NCBI GenBank assembly: GCA_963754335.1
Contig: CAVWFQ010000003.1
Span: 186,001-250,000, forward strand
Direction of reading: 5' to 3'
DNA: 64,000 bases
From: JBBSDP01 sp963754335
GTDB taxonomy: Bacteria > Planctomycetota > Phycisphaerae > Tepidisphaerales > Tepidisphaeraceae
Below, piece by piece: positions 23,943 to 33,067 of the stretch. Each line of letters begins with the position of its first letter. The stretch's first letter is position 1. Under the pieces are notes generated by a model. That model ran no database searches, had not been told where the DNA came from, and saw only the letters and a program-made list of their open reading frames with translations. A program made the translations under genes and the position numbers.

Positions 23943-26636
23943 ATGCCGAAAACGCTGAATCAAATCCTCGGTCCTGACGGACCCATCGCCCGACGGCTTG
24001 GCGAGCGCTACGAGGCGCGGCCGGAGCAGCTTGCGATGGCGCAAGCCGTTGAAGCCGCGCTGGAGGACGGGAAGCATCTGCTCGTCGAGGCAGGGACCGG
24101 CGTGGGCAAGTCATTCGCCTATCTCCTGCCCGCCATCGACTTCGCGGTGAAGCAGAAAAAGCGTGTCGTCATCTCGACCCACACCATTTCGTTGCAGGAA
24201 CAGTTGATCGAAAAGGACATTCCGCTCATTCAGGCGATCTATCCTGACGAATTCTCGGCCGTGCTGGTCAAAGGTCGTGGCAACTATCTCTGCCAGCGGC
24301 GTCTGGCGCAGGCTCGGCTTAAGCAATCATCACTGTTTGAAGATCAGCGCCTGCTCGATTCGCTCTACGCGATCGAAGACTGGGCCATCACGACGACCGA
24401 TGGCTCGCTGGCAGATCTTCCGAATCTTCCGGAGCCGGCCGTCTGGAGCCAGGTTTGCGCCGAACAGGGGAATTGCCTGGGGAAAAAGTGCGAATTTTAC
24501 AAGCGCTGCTTCTGGCAGTCGGCCAAACGGCGCATGCAGACGGGGAAGATTCTGATCGTCAATCACGCGCTGTTTTTCGCCGACCTCGCGCTGCGGATGG
24601 CCGGCGTGAATTACCTGCCGAAATACGACGCCGTCATCCTCGACGAGGCGCATACGCTGGAAGACGTGGCGGGAAGCCACTTCGGCATCAACATTTCCGA
24701 AAATGGTCTTCGCTATCAGCTCCGCATGCTTTTCGATCCAAAGCGGGACAAGGGCCTGCTTAACACGTACGGCGCATCGGCGAATGACGCAATTCGCGAC
24801 GTGATCGAATTGCACGGCCGTCTCGCGTTCTTCTTTGACCGTTGTTCGAGTTGGCAACAGGAATCAGGCCGCAGCAACGGACGCATCGGACAGCCCGATA
24901 TTGTTGAAAACGATCTGACGCCCAAGCTCCGCGACCTGTCGCTGCATTTGAAGGCGATGCTTCCATCGATGACAAAAGAGGAGGACATTTCGGAGGTCTC
25001 TTCCGCGGCCGAGAAAATTTCCAATCAGGCCCAAATGATTGATACGCTTCTTGGCCAGAAAATCGAACAGGCGGTTTATTGGATGCAAACGGAGACCCGG
25101 CCCATCCGCAAGATTTCCCTGCACGCCGCCCCGGTGAGCATTGCTGATGGACTGAAGACGCATCTTTTCGACAAACTGCCAAGCGTTGTGATGACCAGCG
25201 CGACGCTTTGCACGTCGCGCATTTCCAGTGGCACGGGTTTCCAACCCGTGTCTTCGCCCGCGGAGCCGGTCCAGAAAAAGCACCGCGCGTACCTGCCGCA
25301 TTGGACGCGAGAGCGAGGGATCTACAACATTTGCTTCCGTCTGGCGGACTCTCTGCCGGCGAGCATCCTGCAGGGTTGGGAGGCAGAACGGCGTTCGATT
25401 GTTGAAAACGCACAAAATGCCGGCCGCGAACTGACCGATTCCGAAGAGCGCCGGCTTCGAGACCTTTACTCCGATCGTGTTGAGAAATACCTCGATGCCG
25501 GATCAGGCGAATGTTGGCTCGCACGTCCGGACATTGCCGACTTGGTGGCAAGGGCACTCGCGCACTTCGACGGCCGGCGATACGAACTGCTGGCTTGGTG
25601 CGTGATGCCCAATCATGTTCATGTTGTAGCGCAGCCATTGCCCGGATTTGATCTGGCAGGAATTCTGCATAGCTGGAAGCGGCACATCGCAAAGGAGAGC
25701 AATCTGCTCCTCCGCCGTTCTGGTGAGTTTTGGCCACCAGAGTATTACGATCATCTCATTCGTGACGAGGCCGATCTACGAAATGCGATCGAATATGTGT
25801 ATGGCGATCCGGATCGGTCCAATCTTCCAGACTGGAAGTGGCGTGGCAAGAACGACGGAAAGGTTGCCGCTTTGCTCGGTTTGTCACCCACCCCGGAAAG
25901 ACACGGGTTGAAAACCCGTGCCACGGCAGGCGTTGTTTCTTCCGCAGCCGATCCATTTGGATACATCCGCGCCCGCCTCGGCGTGCCCGATCCTCGCACT
26001 CTGCAGCTCGGTTCCCCGTTCGATTACAAGGAACAGGCGACGCTGTATGTCGAGACCGATCTGCCGGAGCCGAACGATCAAACGAGATTCCTGCCGGCGG
26101 CGTGTGAGAAAATCATCAAGTACCTGCGATTCACCAACGGCGGCGCTTTCGTCCTGTTCACCAGTTACAAGATGCTGATTGAAGCCGCCAATCTGCTGCG
26201 GCCGCGGATCGAGCAGATGGAACTCCCGATGCTGGTGCAGGGGCAGGGCGCGCCGCGGAAATTATTGCTGGAACGTTTTCGTACGTCGCAAAATGCGGTG
26301 CTCTTCGGCACATCCAGCTTCTGGCAGGGGATCGACGTACGAGGCGAAGTGCTGCGGAATGTCATCATCGTCAAGCTTCCCTTCGCCGTGCCCGATGAGC
26401 CGGTCATCGAGGCCCGACTGGAAGCAATCAAGAAAGCCGGCGGAAATCCGTTCATGGATTATTCCGTCCCGGAGGCGATCATCAAATTGAAACAGGGTTT
26501 CGGAAGACTGATTCGCAGCCGCACTGACCGGGGCATCGTCGTTATTCTCGATAACCGTGTAAAAACCAAACGATATGGCCGCCTCTTTCTTCAATCGTTG
26601 CCAGAGTGTAAAAATGGAAACCCGTTGGAGCCGTAA
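23943..26636 (+). CDS. dinG: DinG-family helicase carrying an in-frame RAYT transposase insertion
   Basis: ATP-dependent 5'-3' DNA helicase of the DinG/XPD type, in one uninterrupted frame of 897 residues. Walker A GTGVGKS is at 51-57, cysteines of the iron-sulfur domain at 117, 172, 178, 183 and 189, DEAH at 234-237, and the TSATL motif just before residue 428. From about 428 to 664 the frame is a REP-flanked RAYT domain. Helicase sequence then resumes (FGYIRARLG, GTSSFWQGIDVRGE, QGFGRLIRS) to the end. Removing the insert leaves about 662 residues, the normal DinG length. Start ATG 23943; no strong ribosome site. Whether the fused protein still unwinds DNA is unknown. Confidence 0.9.
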   Translation: MPKTLNQILGPDGPIARRLGERYEARPEQLAMAQAVEAALEDGKHLLVEAGTGVGKSFAYLLPAIDFAVKQKKRVVISTHTISLQEQLIEKDIPLIQAIYPDEFSAVLVKGRGNYLCQRRLAQARLKQSSLFEDQRLLDSLYAIEDWAITTTDGSLADLPNLPEPAVWSQVCAEQGNCLGKKCEFYKRCFWQSAKRRMQTGKILIVNHALFFADLALRMAGVNYLPKYDAVILDEAHTLEDVAGSHFGINISENGLRYQLRMLFDPKRDKGLLNTYGASANDAIRDVIELHGRLAFFFDRCSSWQQESGRSNGRIGQPDIVENDLTPKLRDLSLHLKAMLPSMTKEEDISEVSSAAEKISNQAQMIDTLLGQKIEQAVYWMQTETRPIRKISLHAAPVSIADGLKTHLFDKLPSVVMTSATLCTSRISSGTGFQPVSSPAEPVQKKHRAYLPHWTRERGIYNICFRLADSLPASILQGWEAERRSIVENAQNAGRELTDSEERRLRDLYSDRVEKYLDAGSGECWLARPDIADLVARALAHFDGRRYELLAWCVMPNHVHVVAQPLPGFDLAGILHSWKRHIAKESNLLLRRSGEFWPPEYYDHLIRDEADLRNAIEYVYGDPDRSNLPDWKWRGKNDGKVAALLGLSPTPERHGLKTRATAGVVSSAADPFGYIRARLGVPDPRTLQLGSPFDYKEQATLYVETDLPEPNDQTRFLPAACEKIIKYLRFTNGGAFVLFTSYKMLIEAANLLRPRIEQMELPMLVQGQGAPRKLLLERFRTSQNAVLFGTSSFWQGIDVRGEVLRNVIIVKLPFAVPDEPVIEARLEAIKKAGGNPFMDYSVPEAIIKLKQGFGRLIRSRTDRGIVVILDNRVKTKRYGRLFLQSLPECKNGNPLEP
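25232..25920 (+). mobile_element. RAYT (REP-associated tyrosine transposase) element with inverted REP ends, inside dinG
   Basis: The left end is REP 25232-25250 (CACGGGTT-TCC-AACCCGTG) and the right end REP 25902-25920 (CACGGGTT-GAA-AACCCGTG); with their flanks (GAC, GTGCCA) they form inverted ends of about 28 bp with two mismatches. The enclosed protein has the Y1-transposase marks: LPHWTRERGIY, FRLADSLP, the HUH-type CVMPNHVHVV (H558, H560 of the fusion) and EYYDHLIRDE with the candidate catalytic tyrosine (Y601/Y602), then DPDRSNLPDWKW. It has no stop codon; a GTG at 25248 within the left REP could allow separate initiation. Bounds are set by the REPs; true insertion points may be a few bases outside. 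Confidence 0.88.
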
Positions 26637-26708
26637 CGGCTGTTGATTTACGAATTGCAGTTACAATATGCTCAGTTTTGAACTTTAACCCCGGAGCACA
26701 ACACCCAT

Positions 26709-27707
26709 GTGGGGCGACTTCGCGGATGGATTATCTCGGCTGTGATCGCCGTGGGTCTGGGGGCATTGCTCGTTATCGCGATTCTTCCCCAGTCAATCAC
26801 CGCGCCGACCGGCACGCTTACGCTGGCGATGCAGCCGGCGGTCATCCCCGATGATCCGGCCAATATCGTCCCCGCCCCGAGTAAGGATTGCGACGCGGGA
26901 GACAACTACCGGGCGGCGATCGACGAATATCAATCGCATGAGCAGCACTACGAGACCTGGGCCGACGCGCCCAAGATTCTCGAGGCGCGCGATGCTCATC
27001 CGCCGGCCGTGCAATCCCTCGTCGACGGCAAAGATTGCGGCAAAATGACTCTGTTCGCCTTGAACCTGACGGATGTCATGACCTATGACGATCGCGTCAA
27101 ACTGCAAGCCCTGAATGCCGTCGGAACACTCTGCAATCGCATCGCCCTGGTTTATGCGGCCGAAAGCAGCACCGCCAGCGACAACCACGACGATGCCAAG
27201 GCCAGGGCCTCCGGGGACGAAGCTCTCAGCCGCGCGACGGCCGCGTTCAATCTCGGTCGGCACATGTACGAAGAGCGGATCGTTTTTGAAGAGTGGAGTG
27301 ACGGCATTTCGCTGATGTCCGACGCCGCGTACGCACTGGCCAAGATCGAGAAGGACAAGTCAAAAATCGAGGTGATGACAAAATTCAGGGACGGCATTAA
27401 TGAATATCGTCGTGGGAAAGTGACGCGATTGTGGGAGATCGTCAGCGGAATTGGTCAGGCAGACACCGTGAAGTACGCAGGTGACATTTTCGACATCGCC
27501 CAGCGAAGCCCGGAAAGAATGTGGCGCGTCGAAACGATCCTCAAGCTCGGCCGTCTGAAGTATACCGCTGCGACACGCGGAGACTTGTTCGGATCGAGAA
27601 AAGTCGTGGCAAAAATGGCCGCCGACACGAGCGCCGACCCTGCGGTTCGCGCGGCGGCCGATGCGGCGAATTCCCTCACCGTTGAACAATTTCGCATGAT
27701 TAAATAA
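26709..27707 (+). CDS. Membrane-anchored hypothetical protein
   Basis: A 332-residue protein of unknown family. The N-terminus (GRLRGWIISAVIAVGLGALLVIAILP) is one transmembrane segment, so the rest is probably outside the cytoplasm. The body is mainly alpha-helical and charged with two cysteines near residue 60 and 110; no enzyme motif seen. Start GTG 26709 with GGAG about 12 nt upstream; an ATG two bases earlier is out of frame. Single gene with a 240-bp gap before the next, in which I see only a short CAACGTTGCCCAACGTTG near-repeat at 27716-27733. Confidence 0.6.
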   Translation: MGRLRGWIISAVIAVGLGALLVIAILPQSITAPTGTLTLAMQPAVIPDDPANIVPAPSKDCDAGDNYRAAIDEYQSHEQHYETWADAPKILEARDAHPPAVQSLVDGKDCGKMTLFALNLTDVMTYDDRVKLQALNAVGTLCNRIALVYAAESSTASDNHDDAKARASGDEALSRATAAFNLGRHMYEERIVFEEWSDGISLMSDAAYALAKIEKDKSKIEVMTKFRDGINEYRRGKVTRLWEIVSGIGQADTVKYAGDIFDIAQRSPERMWRVETILKLGRLKYTAATRGDLFGSRKVVAKMAADTSADPAVRAAADAANSLTVEQFRMIK

Positions 27708-27948
27708 TTGTTACAACGTTGCCCAACGTTGGGATTGGTCAAGCGAGGTGAGATTCAAACCTCCGTTGAATTGGCCTGATTGAAGTAAATGCCCATGCCA
27801 GCAAAGTTTCCGCAAAAAAATTGCAAGTTCAGCACGCCTCCGGTCGAAACTCAATTGGGGCATGCTCCGCGAGGGTCACCCTTGGACCGACGTAGCGTGT
27901 TCGTGACAGGTCGATGACTGCCCTGCACACGATATCGCGAGGACAGCG

Positions 27949-29043
27949 ATGGAAAACAGTATGGCAACCGAAAAAACCAATGTGGCACGCCGCCGCCGCG
28001 GCCCGGATCAGGCCGCAGGCTTAAGTTACAAATTTCAACGTCTGCGCGAACAGATTCGCGAGGCCGTCGCCACTGGAGAGTTTTCGGGCAAATTGCCCGG
28101 CGAGCGCATGCTGGCCGATCGATTCGGGGTCAATGCAAAAACGCTCAGCAAGGCGTTGACCGACCTGGCCGCCGAGGGATTGCTCGAGCGGAACATCGGA
28201 CGCGGCACGTTCGTAAAGGGGACCGCGCCTCAAACGATAAACCCCGGCCGATGGCTTGTCCTTTGCGATTCAATCGAAAATGCCGGCGATCTTTGCGTCG
28301 CGTTCAAGGCAGTCAATCCGCAGGCGCAAATCACAACCGAATTGACCGAAATCCGACCGAGCCTGTTGAATCAGTTCCAGGCGGTCATCGTCGCCGCCTC
28401 CGGCGCTACCGATTCGTTCCTTCGCGATCTCAGCCTGAGAAGCATTCCCGTTGTCCTGGTGAATCGCGAGCCGGGCATGTTCTCGCATCATGCAGTACTT
28501 GTCGACGCAGCGCTCGCCGGGACGCGGCTGGCGCGCGAGTTGATGCTGGCTGGCCACCGCCGCCTGGGCGTGGTCGAGCCGCGCGGTCTCTCCACGCTAA
28601 CTCAAGCTGTCCGTCAAACCGCCTTCCGCTACTCTGCCGATGCAATCGTTGAGGCGTGCGATGTCGCGGAAATCGATTCATTGCTCGAGCATCAGATGAC
28701 GGCGATGGTCTGCGCATCGGCTGCCGATGCCGCACAGGTCAAAGCGTCGCTCGCGAAGCGGGGCATCTCGGTGCCGGGCCGGATTTCATTGGCGGCAATC
28801 GGATGCGCAACGACGCCATTGCCGTGCAGCGGCTACTTTGCCACGGCGGGGCGAATTGCCGATGCGGTGGCCGGCCTGTTGCGCGACGGCCAGCCCGCGC
28901 GTCCCGCAGTGCTCTGGCTTGCCGGAGAGTGGCACGATGCCGCCACGATGTGTGCGCAAAGTGCCGATCCCAGCCTTCAGGATGGGCAAGCGGCGCTGGT
29001 CCTTCAGCCTTTAATGAACGTCAGCGGGGCCTCGTTTACCTGA
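27949..29043 (+). CDS. GntR-type transcriptional regulator with LacI-like sensor domain
   Basis: A 364-residue regulator. The N-terminal winged helix at about 25-95 (FQRLREQIREAVATGEF, LPGERMLADRFGVNAKTLSK, GLLERNIGRGTFVKG) is GntR-like, and the remainder resembles a type 1 periplasmic binding fold, as in AraR/XylR-type sugar regulators (MLAGHRRLGVVEPRG, ISVPGRISLAAIGC). It is therefore expected to bind a sugar-like effector. Start ATG 27949 with GAGGA six bases upstream; a second in-frame ATG follows four codons later. The target genes are not adjacent sugar genes, so the regulon cannot be named. Confidence 0.8.
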   Translation: MENSMATEKTNVARRRRGPDQAAGLSYKFQRLREQIREAVATGEFSGKLPGERMLADRFGVNAKTLSKALTDLAAEGLLERNIGRGTFVKGTAPQTINPGRWLVLCDSIENAGDLCVAFKAVNPQAQITTELTEIRPSLLNQFQAVIVAASGATDSFLRDLSLRSIPVVLVNREPGMFSHHAVLVDAALAGTRLARELMLAGHRRLGVVEPRGLSTLTQAVRQTAFRYSADAIVEACDVAEIDSLLEHQMTAMVCASAADAAQVKASLAKRGISVPGRISLAAIGCATTPLPCSGYFATAGRIADAVAGLLRDGQPARPAVLWLAGEWHDAATMCAQSADPSLQDGQAALVLQPLMNVSGASFT

Positions 29044-29239
29044 TTCTTGAACCGCAAACAACGCAATTGACGCGTTCCGCGGCGACCGCTATAGTCCGCC
29101 CGTCGCGGCGGGTGCGAAAGTCATTCGGCACTGCCCCTTGCGGTTAGCGTTTTTTAGGTTCTCCCCCGTCGCGCGCTTTTCCTCCCCTTAGCCGCGGATC
29201 GCAAGTCGCAGGCCGACATAGCGCCAGATCGGGAGTCTC

Positions 29240-30421
29240 ATGACGCAGGCCGTTCCCACCACCACCGCTCCGGCCCGACCCAAACCCACCGGGGGCCTGG
29301 AGGGCGTGGTCGCCGCCAAGAGCGCCATTTGTTTTATCGATGGAATAGCCGGGCGTCTGGTTTACCGGGGGTATGAGATTGGAGACCTCGTCGAGAACGC
29401 AAGCTTCGAGGAGACCGGCTATCTGCTGTGGGACGAAAAGCTTCCCAATCGCAGCGAACTGAATGCCTTCCGCAAGGAGCTCGGCGCCTCGGCCAGGCTT
29501 CCAACCCACGTGCTGACTCTGCTGAAAGCGCTTCCGCCGAAGACGCAGCCCATGGATGCGTTGCGGACGGCCATCAGCGCGCTGGGCGCAACCGACCCCG
29601 ACCTCGAGAGCAACGAGCACGACGCGGACCGGCGAAAAGCGGTTCGACTCACGGCACAACTGCCCACGATCGTGACGGCGTTTCATCGGATTCGGTCCGG
29701 TCAGTCTCCGGTCGATCCCGATCCGAATCTGTCGATCGCCGGCAACTTTCTTTACATGATGAACGGGAAGCGGCCCGACGAAACGCTTTCCCGCGTACTG
29801 GATGGCGCGCTGGTGCTGCATGCCGAGCACGGAATGAACGCCAGCACGTTTGCCGCGCGGGTAACCGCTGCGACGCTCGCCGACCTGCATGCGGCAATTA
29901 CATCCGCCTGCGCGGCGCTCAAGGGCCCGCTTCATGGGGGCGCTAACGAAGACGTGATGAAGCTCCTCATGACCTGCGACTCCCCGGAAGCCGCCGAGAA
30001 AAAGGCGCTCCAGATGCTGGCCGACCGTCAGAAAATTCCCGGCTTCGGACATCGTGTCTACCGTACTTTCGATCCGCGCGCTACGTTCCTTCGTCGCATG
30101 AGCAAGCAACTGGGCGAAGCAGCCGGCAATACCAAGTGGTATGAGATGTCGGAGCGTTTGATTCCGGTATTAAAGGATTCACTCGGCAGCGACGGCAAGC
30201 CGCGGAATCTGAACCCGAATGTCGATTTCTTTTCCGCCAGCGCCTATTACACCATGGGGATTCCGCTCGATCTGTTCACGCCGATCTTCGCCATCGCCCG
30301 CGTCACCGGCTGGAGCGCTCACGTGATGGAGCAGCACGGCAACAACCGGATCATCCGGCCGACCGACGATTACGTCGGCCCTTTTGGCTTAAAGGTGGAG
30401 CCGATCGATCAGCGGAAGTAG
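29240..30421 (+). CDS. Citrate synthase (or 2-methylcitrate synthase) family
   Basis: Condenses acetyl-CoA (or propionyl-CoA) with oxaloacetate. The 393-residue product has the short type I layout. Active-site regions seen: LHAEHGMNAS (His), GPLHGGANEDV (His), PGFGHRVYRT, and DFFSASAYY with the catalytic Asp; the C-terminal RIIRPTDDYVG stretch is typical. Length and the LVYRGYEIGDL N-terminus fit both citrate and methylcitrate synthases. No prpB/prpD neighbours, so citrate synthase is favoured. Start ATG 29240; an ATG-proximal ribosome site is weak. The 195 bp upstream hold no visible gene. Confidence 0.88.
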   Translation: MTQAVPTTTAPARPKPTGGLEGVVAAKSAICFIDGIAGRLVYRGYEIGDLVENASFEETGYLLWDEKLPNRSELNAFRKELGASARLPTHVLTLLKALPPKTQPMDALRTAISALGATDPDLESNEHDADRRKAVRLTAQLPTIVTAFHRIRSGQSPVDPDPNLSIAGNFLYMMNGKRPDETLSRVLDGALVLHAEHGMNASTFAARVTAATLADLHAAITSACAALKGPLHGGANEDVMKLLMTCDSPEAAEKKALQMLADRQKIPGFGHRVYRTFDPRATFLRRMSKQLGEAAGNTKWYEMSERLIPVLKDSLGSDGKPRNLNPNVDFFSASAYYTMGIPLDLFTPIFAIARVTGWSAHVMEQHGNNRIIRPTDDYVGPFGLKVEPIDQRK

Positions 30422-30467
30422 CGGTGGACGCCTGCATTCCGATGCGATCGGGCATCTGGAGCGAGTT

Positions 30468-30686
30468 ATGCCGTACGATGAATCGAACTTCGCGAGCCTG
30501 GATCGATCTCATTTCTCAATCGGGAATCTCGAAGAAACTGATGATGAAATGGCATTCTGGCAGCGCAAGTCGCCCGCCGAGCGCCTGCAAGCACTGGAGT
30601 ACCTGAGGCGGAGGTGCTATGGAACCGCTCGAGCTACACAGCGACTTCAAAGATTTTTTGAAATTGCTGAACTCGGAGAAGGTTGA
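30468..30686 (+). CDS. Small partner of the nucleotidyltransferase (antitoxin-like)
   Basis: A 72-residue protein of the type often found just before nucleotidyltransferase-like toxins: FWQRKSPAERLQALEYLRR is its recognisable core, followed by a short Arg-rich helix. Its 3' end overlaps the next gene by 68 bp in another frame. Start ATG 30468 (MPYDESNFASLDRS). Role as antitoxin or adaptor is inferred from gene order only. Confidence 0.65.
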   Translation: MPYDESNFASLDRSHFSIGNLEETDDEMAFWQRKSPAERLQALEYLRRRCYGTARATQRLQRFFEIAELGEG

Positions 30687-31101
30687 GTATCTTCTGGTCG
30701 GCGGCTATGCCGTTGGGTATCACGGCCATGTGCGACCCACCGGAGACATCGACTTTTGGATTGCGATCAACCCGCAAAATGCGGCTCGCGTTCAAAGCGT
30801 GCTTCGCAACTTCGGTTTCTCCGCAGGCATATCGTCGGACATCTTCCTTCAACCGCACAAAGTGTTTCGGATGGGCTTACCTCCCGTGCGCGTCGAGCTT
30901 CTCACTTCGATCTCCGGTGTTGGTTTTGATGAGGCATTTTCGCGGCGCGTCCACGGGCGCATTAGCGATGTCGATGTGAATCTGATCAGTCTTGAGGACC
31001 TCAAGCAGAATAAGAAGGCAAGTGGCCGTTTCAAGGATCTGGCCGATCTGGAGAAGCTTGAAGAAATCTCGCCACCGCCACCTGGTCCCGAACGGAAATA
31101 A
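30619..31101 (+). CDS. Nucleotidyltransferase-fold protein (MNT/AbiEii-like)
   Basis: A 160-residue minimal nucleotidyltransferase. LLVGGYAVGYHGHVRPTGD followed by IDFWIAI contains the Gly-rich loop and the paired acidic residues of the fold. Such proteins act as toxins, antitoxins or abortive-infection factors that transfer nucleotides to RNA or proteins. The start ATG 30619 has GGAGG five bases upstream, which decides it even though it overlaps the previous gene by 68 bp. The target is unknown. Confidence 0.75.
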   Translation: MEPLELHSDFKDFLKLLNSEKVEYLLVGGYAVGYHGHVRPTGDIDFWIAINPQNAARVQSVLRNFGFSAGISSDIFLQPHKVFRMGLPPVRVELLTSISGVGFDEAFSRRVHGRISDVDVNLISLEDLKQNKKASGRFKDLADLEKLEEISPPPPGPERK

Positions 31102-31109
31102 AAAACCGT

Positions 31110-32255
31110 TCAGACAATAGTGAGCAAGTAATCCTGCTTCTGATCGTCAATGCCGGGCGTGGTCAGTTGCCTCAACCTGATCGGTTTGGGCGGCTTCGGC
31201 ACTTCCACGTGGGTCGGACCACGCCGGTAAGAACCGACGCTCAACGCCGCGACCCCGAAGCTCACGCCGTTGTTGGAGCCCGAAATCGCCGCCAGCGAAA
31301 GAGTGCCAATTCTCGACGCTGCGATGTTGGATGCGGTGACAGCAAACATCTGGCCGGCGATGCCGGTTGCTTTGAGGACGCCGATTTTGGCCGAAGCGGA
31401 AAAATCATCGGCCCCCTGCGGAAGGGTGCTCAGCCCGCTCTGGACGCCGGCAAATACAAGACTGTTGTTGATGGCGCCGACGATAAGTCGCTGAATGCTC
31501 ACGGCCGCTCGAATCTGCACCGCCTCCAATGCTCCCTGCACCACAAAATTCTGGAGAGACTTGCCGTGAGTGGAACTCGTCAGGTTCACGTTGGCGGCGA
31601 AGTTTCCGGCGACGTGAAACGATCCGATCCAGGGAACGTCAATCTGCCCGCGCGTCGTGCCCGGCTCGTCCCAATTGGATGCAGTCAGTGATGCGATCGG
31701 CGAAGCCGAATCGATCGAAAGCTGTGAAACATTCTTCAGCCGAATATCAGTTGGCCTCGCGGAGCCGGAGATCGAGATCTGGCTGGGCCCGTTAACGTCA
31801 TTCAACGTGAGCCTGCCAAGCGTTCCGCCGACGCTCAGGGCGCCGGCGAGATTGGTTTGAGCCGCGCTGATGCTTTTCAGCGACCCGGCATCGACGAATG
31901 AATCGACGATTGCCGCCCCTCCGCCCATCGCGAAGGTCGAATGGGCGGTGGTGTTGGAGAGCGTCACGTCAAAGCCGTTGGCGCCCAGGGTAGCGGTGCC
32001 CGTGCCGGAAGAAAGTGAAAAAGTGACCGCGACGCCTTGTGCGTTGTCCAATGTCAGCGTCACGCCATGCTGGCCGTTGATGTCGCCGAACTGGCCGGTG
32101 GTGGGGGAGTCGTTGCGGATTACTCGCCTGAGCGAATGTCCGACGGCCAGAGTCGCGGCGTCGCCCGAAGCGGAAAGAAAAACTCTCGCCTCCAGCGGTT
32201 CGACCGACACTAAGGGTTGGTGATTTTTCGCGGCGGATTGCGAGGAGATTCTCAT
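31110..32255 (-). CDS. Exported protein with LEPR-XLL-like N-terminal motif
   Basis: A 381-residue surface protein of unknown function. The N-terminus contains VEPLEARVFLSA, a variant of the LEPR-XLL motif found in large planctomycete surface proteins. The rest is Ser/Ala/Gly/Asn-rich and predicted beta-helical, with repeated short strands (GTLGRLTLNDV, SQLSIDSASP, ASRIGTLSLAAI). There is no normal signal peptide, as usual for this group. The start ATG 32255 lies in a region without a strong ribosome site. Nothing in the neighbourhood indicates a partner. Confidence 0.75.
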   Translation of the reverse strand: MRISSQSAAKNHQPLVSVEPLEARVFLSASGDAATLAVGHSLRRVIRNDSPTTGQFGDINGQHGVTLTLDNAQGVAVTFSLSSGTGTATLGANGFDVTLSNTTAHSTFAMGGGAAIVDSFVDAGSLKSISAAQTNLAGALSVGGTLGRLTLNDVNGPSQISISGSARPTDIRLKNVSQLSIDSASPIASLTASNWDEPGTTRGQIDVPWIGSFHVAGNFAANVNLTSSTHGKSLQNFVVQGALEAVQIRAAVSIQRLIVGAINNSLVFAGVQSGLSTLPQGADDFSASAKIGVLKATGIAGQMFAVTASNIAASRIGTLSLAAISGSNNGVSFGVAALSVGSYRRGPTHVEVPKPPKPIRLRQLTTPGIDDQKQDYLLTIV

Positions 32256-32322
32256 TGCTCCGCCGGTTCGAGAACCCCCGTCCGCTGCCGGAGCCTACCG
32301 ACCAGTGCGCTGAGTTGCAAAT

Positions 32323-33033
32323 TCATGCGGCGGGTTTCTTATCCAGCCGTTTTACCTTCATGTTCTTGAACCAGCAATCGCCGCCATGGTCCTGAAGACC
32401 GAGGTGTCCGCTGCGTGGCTGATCCTTGAAAGCCCATTTGAACTTGTTTTTCGTTCCGTCGGGGTTCCGGCCCGCCGTGTCCCATTTGCTGATGTCGGAG
32501 TCGATAATCTTCTGATCGTTGAGAGTGACCTGGATGGAAGGGCCAACGCAGATCACTTCCATGTGATTCCATTCGCCAGCCGGTTTGACGCTATTTCTGC
32601 TCGGTTCCTGCAAATCGTAGAGAGCGCCGCAGTCGTGCTTGTCCGGCTTTTCCTTGCCGGCTGAATCGAGCACCTGCACCTCGATCCCGCGGCCGATTCC
32701 GCTGTCGCCGGGCTTGCTGATGCGAATGAAAACGCCGCTGTTGCAGTCTTTGGCGAATTTGAAATCGCATGCGAAATCGAAGTCGCCAAAGGACTCGCGG
32801 GTGTTGGACACATAGCACCCCTGCTTGTGCGAATTGAGTGCGCCATCCTGCACCTGGCTATCCGCCATCGGCTTTCCCTCGCACACCCATCCGTCGGCGG
32901 TTTTTCCGTCGAACAGCAATATCCAGCCTTCCGATTTCTCCTGCGGTGTCAGTTCGTTGTCCGCTGCGCGAGCGAATTGACTGAGAAAGAGTAGCGCCAG
33001 TTGGAGAATAACGGTCGGAAATAAGAGCTTCAT
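32323..33033 (-). CDS. DUF1080 (3-keto-disaccharide hydrolase-like) secreted protein
   Basis: A 236-residue exported protein with a signal peptide ending near FARA. The jelly-roll DUF1080 domain, abundant in Planctomycetes, is marked by EGWILLFDGKTADGW, FDFACDFKFAKDCNSGVFIR, GIEVQVLDS and GHLGLQDHGG. Some members hydrolyse 3-keto-glycosides, others are likely glycan-binding; the specific role here is unknown. Start ATG 33033 preceded by AAGGAGAC. The following intergenic region holds a large palindromic element. Confidence 0.87.
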   Translation of the reverse strand: MKLLFPTVILQLALLFLSQFARAADNELTPQEKSEGWILLFDGKTADGWVCEGKPMADSQVQDGALNSHKQGCYVSNTRESFGDFDFACDFKFAKDCNSGVFIRISKPGDSGIGRGIEVQVLDSAGKEKPDKHDCGALYDLQEPSRNSVKPAGEWNHMEVICVGPSIQVTLNDQKIIDSDISKWDTAGRNPDGTKNKFKWAFKDQPRSGHLGLQDHGGDCWFKNMKVKRLDKKPAA

Positions 33034-33067
33034 GGGTCTCCTTGAATCGACAGGAACAAGAACGCCA

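Noticed and set aside
24760..25737. Long minus-strand frame opposite the helicase
   Set aside because: Antisense shadow of a conserved helicase and RAYT frame.
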